Assembly (NCBI RefSeq): GCF_022201045.2
Contig: NC_068560.1
Location: forward strand, 34,559,001 to 34,623,000
DNA: 64,000 nucleotides
Reading direction: 5' to 3'
Source of the DNA: Citrus sinensis
Taxonomy: Eukaryota > Streptophyta > Magnoliopsida > Sapindales > Rutaceae
Part shown: positions 37,187-48,271 of the stretch, in pieces
Position numbering within the stretch: the first letter of the stretch is position 1
How the letters are laid out: every line of letters starts with the position of its first letter
The notes under the pieces: generated by a model
The model's database searches: none
Seen by the model: only the letters and a program-made list of their open reading frames with translations
Told to the model about the DNA's origin: nothing
Translations under genes and position numbers: made by a program

Positions 37187-38305
37187 ATGGAAAAAGACAT
37201 CGAAGTTGAAGAGTTGGAGAAATTTGAGGAGAACGATGAGCCAATAATTGGGATGTCATTTGATAGTGATGTTGATTTGTTTATTTACTTCAAAGAGTAC
37301 GGTAAAAGAAAAGGGTTTCCGATTTTGAGGAGAACTAGTAGAAAGGATAGTGGTGGGATTCTTAGAAATGTGACTTTTGCTTGTGGGAGAAGTGGTGAAA
37401 CAAGAAGCAAATCTGTGAATATTTTAAAACCCCAACCTAATGCAAAAACAGGCTGCAATGCTAGATTGGGAGCTGGTTTAGGGGATGATGGAAAGTGGAC
37501 AATTCGAAGCTTAAATCTTGAACACAACCATGTGCTGTTAACTCCAACCAAATCCAAGTATTTTCGGTGCAATCGTAGCCTCAATACATATGCAAAAAAA
37601 AGGCTTGATGTAAATGATCGAGCAGGAATCAGATTATGTAAGAATTATCAATCACTTGTTATTGAGGCTGGTGGTCATGAAAATGTGACATTCATAGAAA
37701 GAGATTGTAGAAATCATGTTCAAAAAGAAAGAAGATTGCGGCTTGGAGATGGGGATGCTGCTGCTCTTCAAAACTATTTTATGAAAATGCAAGTAGAAGA
37801 TAATAGGTTTTACTTTAGTATGCAAGTGTATGATGAGGGACGATTAAAAAATGTTTTTTGGGCCGAGCCAAGGAATAGGGAAGCGTACAAGGAGTTTGGA
37901 GACGTTGTTACATTTGACACCACGTATCTTACAAATAAGTATGATATGTCGTTCGCTCCATTTGTAGGAGTTAATCATCATGGGCATTCTATTCTGTTTG
38001 GGTGTGGATTGATTTCACACGAAGATATTGAGACATTCACGTGGTTATTTCGAACATGGCTATCTTGCATGTCTAATTCAGCTCCTAATGGAATCATTAC
38101 AGATCAAGACAGGGCAATGAAAGTTGCAATTCAGAATGTCTTTCCCAATACTCGACATCGGTGGTGTTTATGGCATATAATGAAGAAAGTTCCAGAGAAG
38201 CTAGGGGGTTATTTGGTCATGTGCTATTGGATTGGAATTGAGGGAGATGCTGCAAATCTGTTATTCCTTAATTGTGTGCTACTGGAATGGTGGATGGATA
38301 AATGA
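37187..38305 (+). pseudogene. Truncated FAR1/FHY3-like MULE transposase
   Basis: An open frame of 372 residues starts at the ATG at 37187 (MEKDIEVEELEK). The FAR1 DNA-binding domain spans about 35-120 (zinc-finger residues in FACGRSGE, TGCNARL and LEHNHVL). The MULE transposase domain begins at about 235: VTFDTTYLTNKY with the first catalytic Asp, GIITDQDRAMK with the second, and RHRWCLWHI. The frame then leaves the family after VPEKLGGY and stops at 38303-38305, so the third catalytic acid, the SWIM finger and some 250-400 residues are missing. The lost part is replaced by a tandem repeat array. It is a domesticated-type or transposon-borne FAR1 gene that has been broken; its own transposition is not possible. 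The start could be a few codons upstream or in a lost exon. Confidence 0.8.
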
Positions 38306-38339
38306 TATTCTGTTATTTTTTAATTCTATGCTACTGGAA

Positions 38340-38925
38340 TTCTGATATTCTTTAAAGTGCAGAAATTGTTTTATGTTATTCTGGAATTCTGGATGTATTC
38401 TATGCTACTGGAATTCTGTTATTCTTTAAAGTGCAAAAATTGTTATGCTACTGGAATTCTGGAATTATTTAAAGTGCAGAAGTGCATAAATTGTTATGCT
38501 ACTGGAAAGTGCAAAAATTGTTTAAAGTGCAGAAGTGCAGAAATTCTGTTATTGTACTGGAATTCTGGAAAGTACAGAAATTGTTATGTTACTGGACTTC
38601 TGGAATTATTTAAAGTGCAGAAGTGCATAAATTGTTATGCTACTGAAAAGTGCAAAAATTGTTTAAAGTGCAGAAGTGCAGAAATTCTGTTATTGTACTG
38701 GAATTCTGGAAAGTGCAGAAATTGTTATGTTACTGGACTTCTGGAATTATTTAAAGTGCAGAAGTGCAGAAATTATTATGCTACTGGAAAGTGCAGAAAT
38801 TGTTTAAAGTGCAGAAGTGCAGAAATTCTGTTATTGTACTGGAATTCTGGAAAGTGCAGAAATTGTTATGCTACTGGAATTTTGGAATTCTTTAAAGTGC
38901 AGAAGTGCAGGAATTATGTTATTGC
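38340..38925. repeat. 141-bp higher-order tandem array
   Basis: Landmark GGAATT(A/C)TTTAAAGTGCAG recurs at 38461, 38602, 38743 and 38884, exactly 141 bp apart each time. Each unit is itself built from related 30-36-bp pieces on the theme AAAGTGCAGAAATTGTTATGCTACTGG. Because 141 is a multiple of three, a long frame stays open through the array and yields a Cys-rich repeated pseudo-protein (KCRNC motifs); this is a by-product of the period, not evidence of a gene. Confidence 0.92.
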
Positions 38926-38950
38926 TTTTTATTTGGTCAAAATATTATAA

Positions 38951-39132
38951 TTATAAATGATTATATTTGGCTTTGCAACAGAGGAAAAATTAATTGATTC
39001 AAAGAAGCAAATGACACAGGAGTTATGGACTACCAACAAATTTTTTGCAAAAAAAGGAATATCATTTCCCCATCAATACCAAAGTTATCTTAAAAACTGG
39101 TTCAACAAGTCATTGCACTAACAATACATTAA
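38951..39132. other. Spacer between array and GRF gene
   Basis: Short AT-rich spacer, likely the 3' UTR of the minus-strand GRF gene. In some plant hAT or MULE genes similar text occurs, but nothing definite is seen. Confidence 0.35.
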
Positions 39133-39531
39133 TTAATTACACAACTTAAATATAATACATATTAAAAGAGTTATCATTATTTGCGGGACGTATGTTACAA
39201 GAACACTTGGTTGTTGTCTTCGCTGAAATTCTTGCTCAAGCAACTGAAATTTAAGAGATATGCATTCGATTTGATGGCCCAACTTGCGGACTTCTGCTAA
39301 CAACATGTCAATTTTATTCTGATTTATAATACGATCTTCCATCCCTCTAAAATCATTACATTCACTGCTCTTCCAATCATCATCCCATTCAAAAGCCCCA
39401 CATCCTTTGCACTTCCAAAACCTACGATTCGGATTTTCTTTTGTTCGTGAAGTTCGCAAGACCTTATTGTTGTTGCAGCATTTATCACAAGCTTTCAGTT
39501 GTGTTTGAATTTCGTTTGTGCTTGAAGACAT
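39133..39531 (-). CDS. GRF-type zinc-finger protein with C-terminal membrane helix
   Basis: A 132-residue protein starting MSSSTNEIQTQLK; this ATG is preferred over one 38 codons upstream because the extra segment (MGGRKKINKLVF...) has no family look. A GRF zinc finger occupies about 13-50: CDKCCNN, SRTKENPNRRFWKC, KGCGAFEWDDD. A coiled coil follows (MLLAEVRKLGHQIECISLKF, about 75-105), then a hydrophobic C-terminal helix (YVPQIMITLLICIIFKLC). Plants have many such small GRF proteins, often near or within repetitive DNA; GRF fingers bind nucleic acid in better known proteins. It is convergent with the broken FAR1-like gene, with the 141-bp array between them, so both may belong to one mobile unit. 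Whether it is expressed is unknown. Confidence 0.75.
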   Translation of the reverse strand: MSSSTNEIQTQLKACDKCCNNNKVLRTSRTKENPNRRFWKCKGCGAFEWDDDWKSSECNDFRGMEDRIINQNKIDMLLAEVRKLGHQIECISLKFQLLEQEFQRRQQPSVLVTYVPQIMITLLICIIFKLCN

Positions 39532-40973
39532 AATGATTGAACAAATTCTGTTCAATATACACTTCAACCCAGATTCCTTCCAGAAAGAAAAAATGGTAGC
39601 CAATATATTAAAAACCAGCTTATTGATTTTTTTTCTCCCCCCCAAAAAAAGAAATACATCTTACTGCATTCATTCAGCTCAAATAAAATTATTTAATTTC
39701 AACTACAAAGAAAACAAAAAGAAGAAAAATATGGTCAAATGAGAAGAAGGGGCATGGCTCTGTTCTTAGAAATGAAAGTGAATTGATGGAGTTGACTAGT
39801 TGGGGGTTAGTGTAAGTAACTTTAGACCATCAGCACTTGCAGGATTAGTGTAAGTAATTAAAATATGATGTTATTTTTTATTATCTCTTGTAACTTAAAA
39901 ATAACTACGGGATAGTAACATAATGGCTAAAGATCTTAATGTTTCAAAACCTTAGTTGCACTATTACAACTCCATAATTAACTTTTTATTTTTCCTACCT
40001 GATTTAACATATATATTTGTTTTCCAGAGAAGTATTAAAATATGGTGACTTGATAAACTCAAATATCATGGGTAGAATGTTACTCTACGGCTTTTAACTC
40101 AAGTGGGTTGAGTCATGCTGGAGGTCAACCAAAACCCAAAATGTGGAATGAAGAATACTCAGCTCCAAACACACAGCTGACATATGCTTCAGCAGACTCT
40201 CGCACTAACTTAATGCGTGCATAGCTTTTTAACAGAAATTCACTTCAGGAATAGCTAAAGCTATAATACTTTTAACCTTGATTCAGGACATAAAACCCCA
40301 AGCTTAAACAGATTGGTTTCAACTTGCATGACTAACTTCAACACGTGGAGAAAAAATTTCTAATATGGTAAAATTAGAGATTGGAAGTGTTTTTGTCTGT
40401 GCTTACTGTAAGTGAATTACCTAGGGGTTTTAAAGGGCTGAAAGAAATTTTTCTTTAGTTCAAAGCTTTGAGTATGCATACTTAATAATCTAGCAATTAT
40501 TACTTACCAGTATATCAATACAATATTTTCATCTTTTAGTCCTATAACTTGTTGTATTTGTTAGAAATCATGTCAATACGGAAATCTAAATCAAGGGCAC
40601 TGCAAAATTTCACACATCCGTCATGTAAAACAAAAGGGCCTTCCAACTAAACTAAAGCTATTTTTCCTGCAATTATGACCCAGCAAACATGAGAGGAACT
40701 AGGCAATCACATTTACAATCTTTACTAACTGATGTGATGAATAATCGAAATAAACTAGCTTTTGGATAATGCTATCACTCTCTACTCATCTTCAAACATA
40801 AAAGAACAAATTTCAAACTTAAATCTCTCTCTATCACTATGAACAGTTGCAATTTCACCCCTTCCAAAAGAAAATCATCCTTGTCCGGTAACACACAAAT
40901 AAATAATTCACAATAGTCAATGACAAGCAATACTCACGAAATTTGCCATTACCTACACAATTTGAGAGCAGCA
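39532..40973. other. Intergenic upstream of GRF gene
   Basis: No coding region was recognised. TTAGTGTAAGTAA occurs at about 39807 and again at about 39845, a small local duplication. Contains the presumptive promoter of the minus-strand GRF gene. Confidence 0.4.
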
Positions 40974-41160
40974 GAGACGATAGAGAAGAGAGAAAGCAGA
41001 CCCACGGTGAGAGACCAACGACGAGAGATCCACGGCCAGAGACAAATGCCAAGCACCACCGCCGAGAAAGTTTGAGAATAGAGACGACAGGGAAGAGAGA
41101 CAGCAGACCCACGGCCAGAGACCAACGCCGAGCACCCTCAGAAGGTTTGAGAACAGTGAG
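40974..41160. repeat. GC-rich imperfect tandem duplication, 107-bp period
   Basis: GACGATAGAGAAGAGAGAAAG at 40976 recurs as GACGACAGGGAAGAGAGACAG at 41083, with the following CAGACCCACGG and AGAGACCAACG also repeated. Overlapping ORFs on both strands come from this repeat. It is unusually GC-rich for the region and might be a leader exon or a minisatellite seed. Confidence 0.6.
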
Positions 41161-43491
41161 ATTTCTGTGAGAGCAAATGGAGAAAAGTTGTGCGTCGCGT
41201 GAGATGGATTGCACGTGTGTTGGGATTGCTATGTGTATTACACGTGAGTTGGCTCATTTTATAGTATGTCCAAAACGCACCGTTTGGTGCTTATTGTGGT
41301 GCTTAACGTGGGAAGAATCTCATTTTCCACTCAAAAAAATCTTCTTAGATTTCTCGTTACATGCTCACAAAGATTCATAAGCAGAGATTCCCATCAATTA
41401 CATGACATGAACAAATTTTAACTTTAAACAATTGAAAACAAAAATCTAAACTTTTTTTTTTAATCGGGGATTTCCGAATATGCTAAAACTAAAAGAATTT
41501 AACAGTAATTATTCACTGAGGCAAGCAGAGCAAAGAAAAATTAAAGAAATGCGAGATCAAATAAAAATAAAATAAAATAAAATTTTAGTTGATTTTCTCG
41601 GGAAACAACGGAACAAAATAGATGAAAGTGGAAAGGACGAGGGCAGAACTGACCACCTGACAGAAGAGTTGACGGATCTGAGAGAGAGTGAGCGTAGTTG
41701 GAGTGGAGTTAAATCGGCGGCGCCGGCATGTTGGATCGAATTAATCGGCGAGGAATTGGAAATAGAGATTTAAAAAAAAGAAAAAAAAAATAAGTTAACT
41801 TCTGGTTGGAATTATTTAAAGAAGGATAGCGATGGTGACTCTCTCTTTCAGTACAGGATACTACAAATATAAATGGGCCCTATTTTATTTATTTATTTTA
41901 TTTTTATCATATTTAATTTCGCGCCCTTAACTTTTGGGGTTAAAAAAAAATAAAAAATGTTATCATAGTATTTATTTGAATTTGCAGTGAATTATGTAAA
42001 AAGTTAAAAGTTTGCTTTTGTTTGCATGCTTTTGTGCTTTGGAACCGCTGAAGTTTTTTTTCTGATTAATTAGAAGTACAATAGCTATAATAGCGTGTGT
42101 TATATGTAAGTAACTACTGCTTTACTTAATGCATGTCAAGTTTAGATACCAGTAATTAAAATTAAAAAAAAAAAGAAAAGAAAATGGCAACATTGACCAA
42201 CTCTGAAACAGGCGAAAGTAGTGAGAGGGATAGCTACCAGAATTAAAAAAGAGAAACAAAGTCCGTTTTCTTATTATTTAAAGCAAAATAAAAAAAAAAT
42301 TGAATAATAGAAAAAAGAGTCAATCGCCTGGAGTAATAAATGGAATTCGCAAAAGAGGAAGCAAGGAATTCCGAAGAATTAATGCGGACATTGAATGCCC
42401 AGATTGACCTACCTTTTAGCTTATGATTCAATATTCATGTGGCACAGTGGCTGTGGTGCATGATAAGTCAACACTGACCGCACAATAAGAGGTTTTTTTT
42501 TTTTTCTTCAAAAATTTTAATCTTAAACTTCAAATTAATAAAAAAAAAAGGGGGGGGCTCTAATTTTGCATACAATACAAAGACCAAAGAGGAGCAAGGA
42601 AGATGATGTAGTCCAAAATGGTCTTGTAGGTCTAGCCTCTAATGCAAGAACACTGACGGCCCTTATTATTACTGTGTATAGCTAGGAGAAAAGGACCACT
42701 AGAAACTTTAGGTAGTAGGAGGTTTCTTGTGAATAAAAATGATGATAATTAATTATTTTGAAAAGGAAAATGTCATAGAAAAAAAGTTGGTAAAAATTGA
42801 ACCCCCATGCCATGCATATTAATTTGATTTAACAAGCTCAGAGCATGCACAGTGAGATACTGTCCCAATCCCTATTCCCAAACTTTGGTCAATTATTTGG
42901 TGAAGAAAGCCAACTGCTTACAAGTCTTTGCTTGAACGCGTACTACTATTCACCAGAGAATTAGCTGAGGGGAACTTCGGACGAGTAGTGGGTGAAGTCA
43001 AGCAAGAAATTAATAATGATGCTAATTACAAACTTGAGAATCAATTATGGGTAAATCTTTTGCGTTACGTTATTAGTGCACCTTGGGAAATGCATAAACT
43101 AGGTGTTTCAAGAAGATTATGAAAGTTTCTCCCTGTTGGATCAATGATTGAGGAATGGTCAAAAGAGTGAGTGCGTTACGGACTTTATTTATCTTTACAC
43201 AATTATTCTAACAAAAGTTTTGAATTTTCTCCAGTGACATGCATATGGGTTTCGGCAAAAAGATGGTCGGCCGAAGATGGTCTTGTGGGGTCTCTGGTAA
43301 AGTAATAACCCACAATGCTCTCATTTCTTTCTCGGATTTGCATTTGAACATTTGTTTTAGTTTTGTTTTGAATATCATGTAAATGTAAATCAAATTATTT
43401 TTCAAGATTCATAATGTTATGTGAGCGGACATATCATTCCCTAAAGCAATGAAGAATTCCTTCAGTAATTAGAGTAAAAAATAAGTTAGAA

Positions 43492-43494
<3 letters not shown>
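41161..43494. other. Intergenic with a GC-rich patch near 41.65 kb
   Basis: Mostly AT-rich. A patch at about 41630-41760 is GC-rich with a GGCGGCGCCGGC palindrome and GAGAGAGTGAG repeats, resembling a first exon or promoter, but no coding frame extends from it. An open stretch at 42928-43122 on the plus strand has fair composition but no recognised motif. Confidence 0.35.

Positions 43495-43527
<33 letters not shown>
43495..43527. repeat. (AT)n microsatellite
   Basis: About 16 AT units; a second AT tract lies at 43648-43669 about 120 bases on. Confidence 0.9.
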
Positions 43528-43534
<7 letters not shown>

Positions 43535-43669
43535 CACTTCACTTCAATATATTACAAGATAAAGTAATTTAAATTGAAACATATATTTTAGTTGTATTTT
43601 AGTTTATCCTTCACTTTAACTTAAAAGATCCTTTATTGAATAATAATTTATATATATATATATATATAT

Positions 43670-44866
43670 GTAGCTATGTATGTATGTCATGGTGAAACGA
43701 CATATTTTTTTTTTTCAGCTCTTTTGTGTGTTTGTGTTGATAACTGAGGCGTTATATGTGTTTTCACATCATATTTATATCTTATTCAAAATATCAACCT
43801 ATAAATTAGGTTTTTTAGACTTTAAAAACCATATTTTTTGTGAATGTTTAGAAGCATTTCTACCCCTTACATGGTAAGTAGTAATTTTTAACATGAACTT
43901 AACTACCTGCATAGGAGAGGAAAAGAATATCGAAAGGTCATTTTGTGTGGGTCCAAATTAAGGGTTAGGGCAATAAACAAGTTGAGTTGGGACTCACTAC
44001 TAATCTAAATTGATGAAACAAAATTGATCGAGAGAGCATGAAACATGATGATGGAAGGTAAGCTGCATATTCATTTCTTGTCAAGCGTGTGTCCTTAGAA
44101 TGGGCTTGGAAATTTTGACCCCACGACAATTGTCTAATCCAAACAACGATCGTCAATCACGCCTGCAAGGATGCATCTTTATATCTTATTGAAAAAAGAA
44201 CGCGGTCTGTTAAATTTCCGTGAACATTATTAATACATTATAATCAAAATTTGACAAAAAAAAATTCTAAAAACATGATGCCAAAGAATTTTTTTTTCCT
44301 TTTAGCTAAAAACATTTTTCAACGACATTAATAAACACTCCCGAGCAGTCTGTTTGGAAAAGGGTCGAGACAAACCAAAGAATGGGTGAGGGAACCACTG
44401 ACACTATGGGGGTGGCATTTTAACTTTCCCATTATAAAGGAGATATACAGAACTGCAAATTTACAGAGATAAAAGACCATAACATAAGCAACTCCAAAGG
44501 CACACAATTTTATATAACAAGCAGGCATTAACTCAAAAGTTGCAGAACTAATTCAACAAAATGCTTGCTTTACAAAAGGCTATAAGAATCAAAGCTAACA
44601 GACTTAAAGAGAAGAATTGATCAAGTGATGAGTGAAGGTGTTCATCATATTGCTTCTTACCTCATGAGAACACACACAAAAAAAAACCATTCTTCTTCAC
44701 ACGCTTCAACGAGTCACCAGCATCATCTGTTTATTCTTCCATCAAGTTGGAACCCTAACCAATTTCATGTGCCAACAACCATGAACGAAACAGCATACTA
44801 ACTGCAACAGCACGTCCAAGCTTTTTAATGACATGAAGCTTCTTAAAAGAAGTCATCTCAGCGACT
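43670..44866. other. Intergenic and probable 3' UTR
   Basis: No gene was recognised. The last few hundred bases before 44866 are less AT-rich and likely include the 3' UTR of the minus-strand gene that follows. Confidence 0.4.
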
Positions 44867-47400
44867 TTAATCGGCATGCATGTCCATTGAAGAATCATTG
44901 GGGTTGGGAGGATTAGCATCCCTGTTTTGCTGATGAAAAAAGTTGGGATCATTGTTCCGGCCTCCAGCTGTAGGAGGCATACCACCATTTGGATAGTAGC
45001 CTCCTCCCGGTGCGATTTGACAGTGCTGAAGACTCCGACGAATAGGGCTTGATAAAGCATTTGAGAAAACCGAATTTTTGGGTTGCTGATCGCAGTGCTC
45101 AGACCGAGTTCCCTGACCAGCAGTTTGGCCAGAAGAACCAGAAGGGACAGGGAAGCCAGGACTTGTGAACTGCATTGTGGGTTGTGAATGCTGATGTCGG
45201 ACTTGTGCCCTAGGAGACATTGTTGGCTCCTCTACACTGGAATCTAGCTCATTCTGCAAGGATCAGAATGTTCGATTCAGAATTTTCAGATACAATAAAT
45301 TATCAAAGAATCACCATGCAACATAGCAAATTCCATAATATCTATACAAGTAACAATGTCACTGCAATCACTCATCATTCACAGAGAAGTAGTAACGGTA
45401 CATTTAGAGACCCGAGCAACAATACCAGAATAAGTCTTGCCGATTGAAAGAAAGAGTATTGATCCCTTTGACCATCAATTACCTCTTTGTCGCTGGAGTC
45501 ATAGGGCAGAAGGGAAACAGCTCACCCTAATAAAACATGGAAAATTTCACCAAGCATACGAACCCACACCAAATTGACTATTTTATCTACATTTAATATC
45601 TTCCGTTCAACATTTTAGTCATACATCCCAATAAGACTATTCTGGAAGGTCCAATGACAGTTCCCTGCCAGTAAAAACATTTCTCTTTCATTTCCTCTTT
45701 AGAGATTAAAATGGTTGAGCCTTCGCAATATTTTATGCTCAAAATCCTTTATAGCACAGGTGTTGATAAGTTGATAAAAAATAAAAGGTGGTTGTCACAA
45801 TAACAGCTTCAAATAGGAAACTAAACATCCACTACTCAGAGAAAGAATGTCGTGTCATGAATGAATTAGGAACAAACCTGAATGTAATTAAGTACATCAA
45901 CTGTTGTCACTCTTGATCCACCCTCTTCTTGTCTCCAAATCCACTGATATAGTTTTTCCTGAAAAATTAGATGAACGGGTAAATAAAAAATTTTCTCGAT
46001 GCATTCCAAGCTATTTAAAAAGTTAACAAAGGATAGAGAATAAACACATAAGGGCCAAATGCACAACCAAAAAACATCTATTTTAACAGAGGAAAACTTC
46101 ATTCGTCATTGCCAACAAGGACAGAACATAATCTCCAAATTATGCCAAAACGTTTAAAAAGCCAATTTTTTCTTTTTCTTTTCTTTTTTTAAAGCAAGGT
46201 TCTAACCATAAACAATTAGAAAAGGCATAACAGCCACACTTGTCATACCAAGCTTACATGTGATCTGTCCTGAAGTTCTCTCATACAGATAGAAAGAGGA
46301 AGAACAAGAAAAGAAAAGTGAATAGTTGCAAAATTTCAATCTTTCTACCACCAAATCTTCTCCCTTCTCATTCTCTACCTATTAACCATTAGCAGTCAAA
46401 AGTCAACCTACCTTTAGTTTCCATCACGAGAAGAAAGAGAATACTAAGTTGATCAATTTGGTTCAGATGAACTCAGTCAAGTCATGTGACCGAGATCAGC
46501 AACCCATGCTACTGGTTAATACATTAAGAAACAATTCCTTTAAGTAAACTATTCCACTCACAAGAATGCGTGGGATTTAGCGTACAGGTCTAGTCGTGCT
46601 CTCTAAACCGTTTGGGACAGAAACACTTCATCACCACCAACTTTATGCTAGTTGCATTCTTGCACCGCGAGTAACAATAATGACTTTTACAAATCCATAC
46701 AAGCCAGTTGTCACAGTCACAAAATTTCAACAAATAAATAAAGAAACATCTACTTGAGCAAACTAATGAAACCAATGCTATGTTCAGCATTATGTCTCTC
46801 TAGATTGGAATCACCAGCTAGCAAGTATAAAAGGGCGGTCTGATGAAAATATTAGCTGCAGAGTAAAGATGAGTATCCGCCTACACTTTAGCTATTATGC
46901 TTTCAAAGTTAAGCAGAAACACAAAAGTTACAAACATACCCTTCATGCATTACGCTTGTCCAACTAGCCAACACAAAATATCCATTTTCCCTATATAAAA
47001 TTCCCTTTGCTTCTCATTGAATTGATTAAAGAAAAAAAAAAAAAAGTAGTTTCTTCGACCTATTTCTTAAACCACCTTACACAAACAGCCAACTCAATCA
47101 TCTCAGTCAAACAATAATACCCAATTCACAATTGCACTTAATCAATCAATCACACACAAAATTGAATCCAATAGCAGATAAATTATAACAGTAACACAAA
47201 TATATTCTGATAAGAGTTAAATAAACCAAAGGGAACCGTACAAGTCCGTGGCGTTCACCGGCTTGAAAGGAGAGCTTTTGCTGGTTCATGGCTTGGGTAT
47301 AAAGCTGTGAGAGCGAATTCGCGGCGCTGCAAAACGACGCATACATGCTCCGATCCACCTCGTCGAGACTCGTCGCAATCGATTTTCTCTTCTTACCCAT
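44867..47400 (-). CDS. Conserved plant protein of unknown function (MGKKRKSIATSLDEVDR family)
   Basis: Three exons on the minus strand, 47400-47242, 45958-45878 and 45253-44867, all phase 0, encode 208 residues. The N-terminal part is highly conserved in land plants as I recall it: MGKKRKSIATSLDEVDRSMY, ANSLSQLYTQAMNQQK and LYQWIWRQEEGGSRVTTVDV, a helical region of about 80 residues. KKRK at the start is a possible nuclear localisation signal. The C-terminal half is low-complexity, rich in Ser, Gln, Asn, Pro and Gly, with a short conserved piece PKNSVFSNALSSPIRRSLQH. It ends SSMDMHAD*, a few residues earlier than I would expect for the family, so a shortened C-terminus is possible. No enzymatic motif is seen and the function is unknown. 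Confidence 0.87.
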
Positions 47401-47555
47401 GTTGATAAATGGTTCAAATTTTAGGTTTCTTCGAGCAAAAGGAGATTTTTAATGGTGATTGAAACGATCGATCGAAGAGTTTTATGGGAATAATACAAAA
47501 GCCTTTTTATCTACGGTTCCATGTGGAGACCGAATTAGGTGATGATACCCTCTTA

Positions 47556-48268
47556 GGTTACGTTTCGCATGGCAGGCTGAAATGGATTGGCTTGATTATT
47601 AAAATTTAATTGGATTTGGTTAAATGGTATTACATTATGCATTATTATCTAATATTTGGCAAGATATTATATTAGATTATTTTAAATTAAATATTAGGGA
47701 ATTAACAAGAATAATTAAATTTATTTAAATTATATGTTTTTGTATGTGGTGTACATTATTGCGTATTAAATAAAATATTAACAAAATAATTAAATATAAA
47801 ATTATTTATTTATCAAATATTAATATTTTACATAATAATCTAATGACAAATGGGATGTTTCTTAGTATTAATTTTGTTAATACATTTAATATACTATTAA
47901 TTAATTATTTTACCACTAAATATTAATACAAATAAATAAAATAAAAAAAGATGTCATAGGTAAAATAAAAAAATAAATTACTTAATTTTTATGAAATTAT
48001 GAATGAATGAGACTCGACTCTTTTTTTTATAGAGATTTATTTAACTCTCCGCTTTAGGGGTAAAATAAATTTTTCTCCAATATTAAGTTAGGGTGTTGTT
48101 CGAGAAGGATAATCTCAATTGTTATCTTATTGTAAATATTAATAGAGTTTTTATTGTAATATATATTAGTATTTAAAAAAAATCCAAATGAACTTGCCAA
48201 ACATTAGATAAATATTTTATTAAAAAAAAAATTAGTATCCTCACTTTGTCCTACTCCCAAGCGTGGCC
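47556..48268. mobile_element. PIF/Harbinger-like MITE (about 713 bp)
   Basis: The left end GGTTACGTTTCGCATGG and the inverted right end GGCCACGCTTGGGAGTAGG are related by mostly transition differences. TTA trinucleotides flank both ends (47553-47555 and 48269-48271), the target-site duplication of PIF/Harbinger elements. The interior is AT-rich and non-coding. The element at 9799 has a similar left end. It lies about 150 bp upstream of the start of the gene ending at 44867. Confidence 0.65.
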
Positions 48269-48271
48269 TTA

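Noticed and set aside
37285..37584. 99-codon minus-strand ORF inside the FAR1-like gene
   Set aside because: A shadow of the plus-strand FAR1 domain, whose conserved residues are unmistakable.
38357..38950. 197-codon Cys-rich repeat ORF
   Set aside because: It stays open only because the tandem array has a 141-bp period; codon content just mirrors the repeat and no zinc-binding family matches.
40855..41214. Overlapping ORFs on both strands around 41 kb
   Set aside because: All arise from the GC-rich 107-bp duplication and show no family features.
42928..43122. 64-codon open stretch with fair composition
   Set aside because: No ATG-supported context, no family recognised, and no adjacent exons with matching phase.
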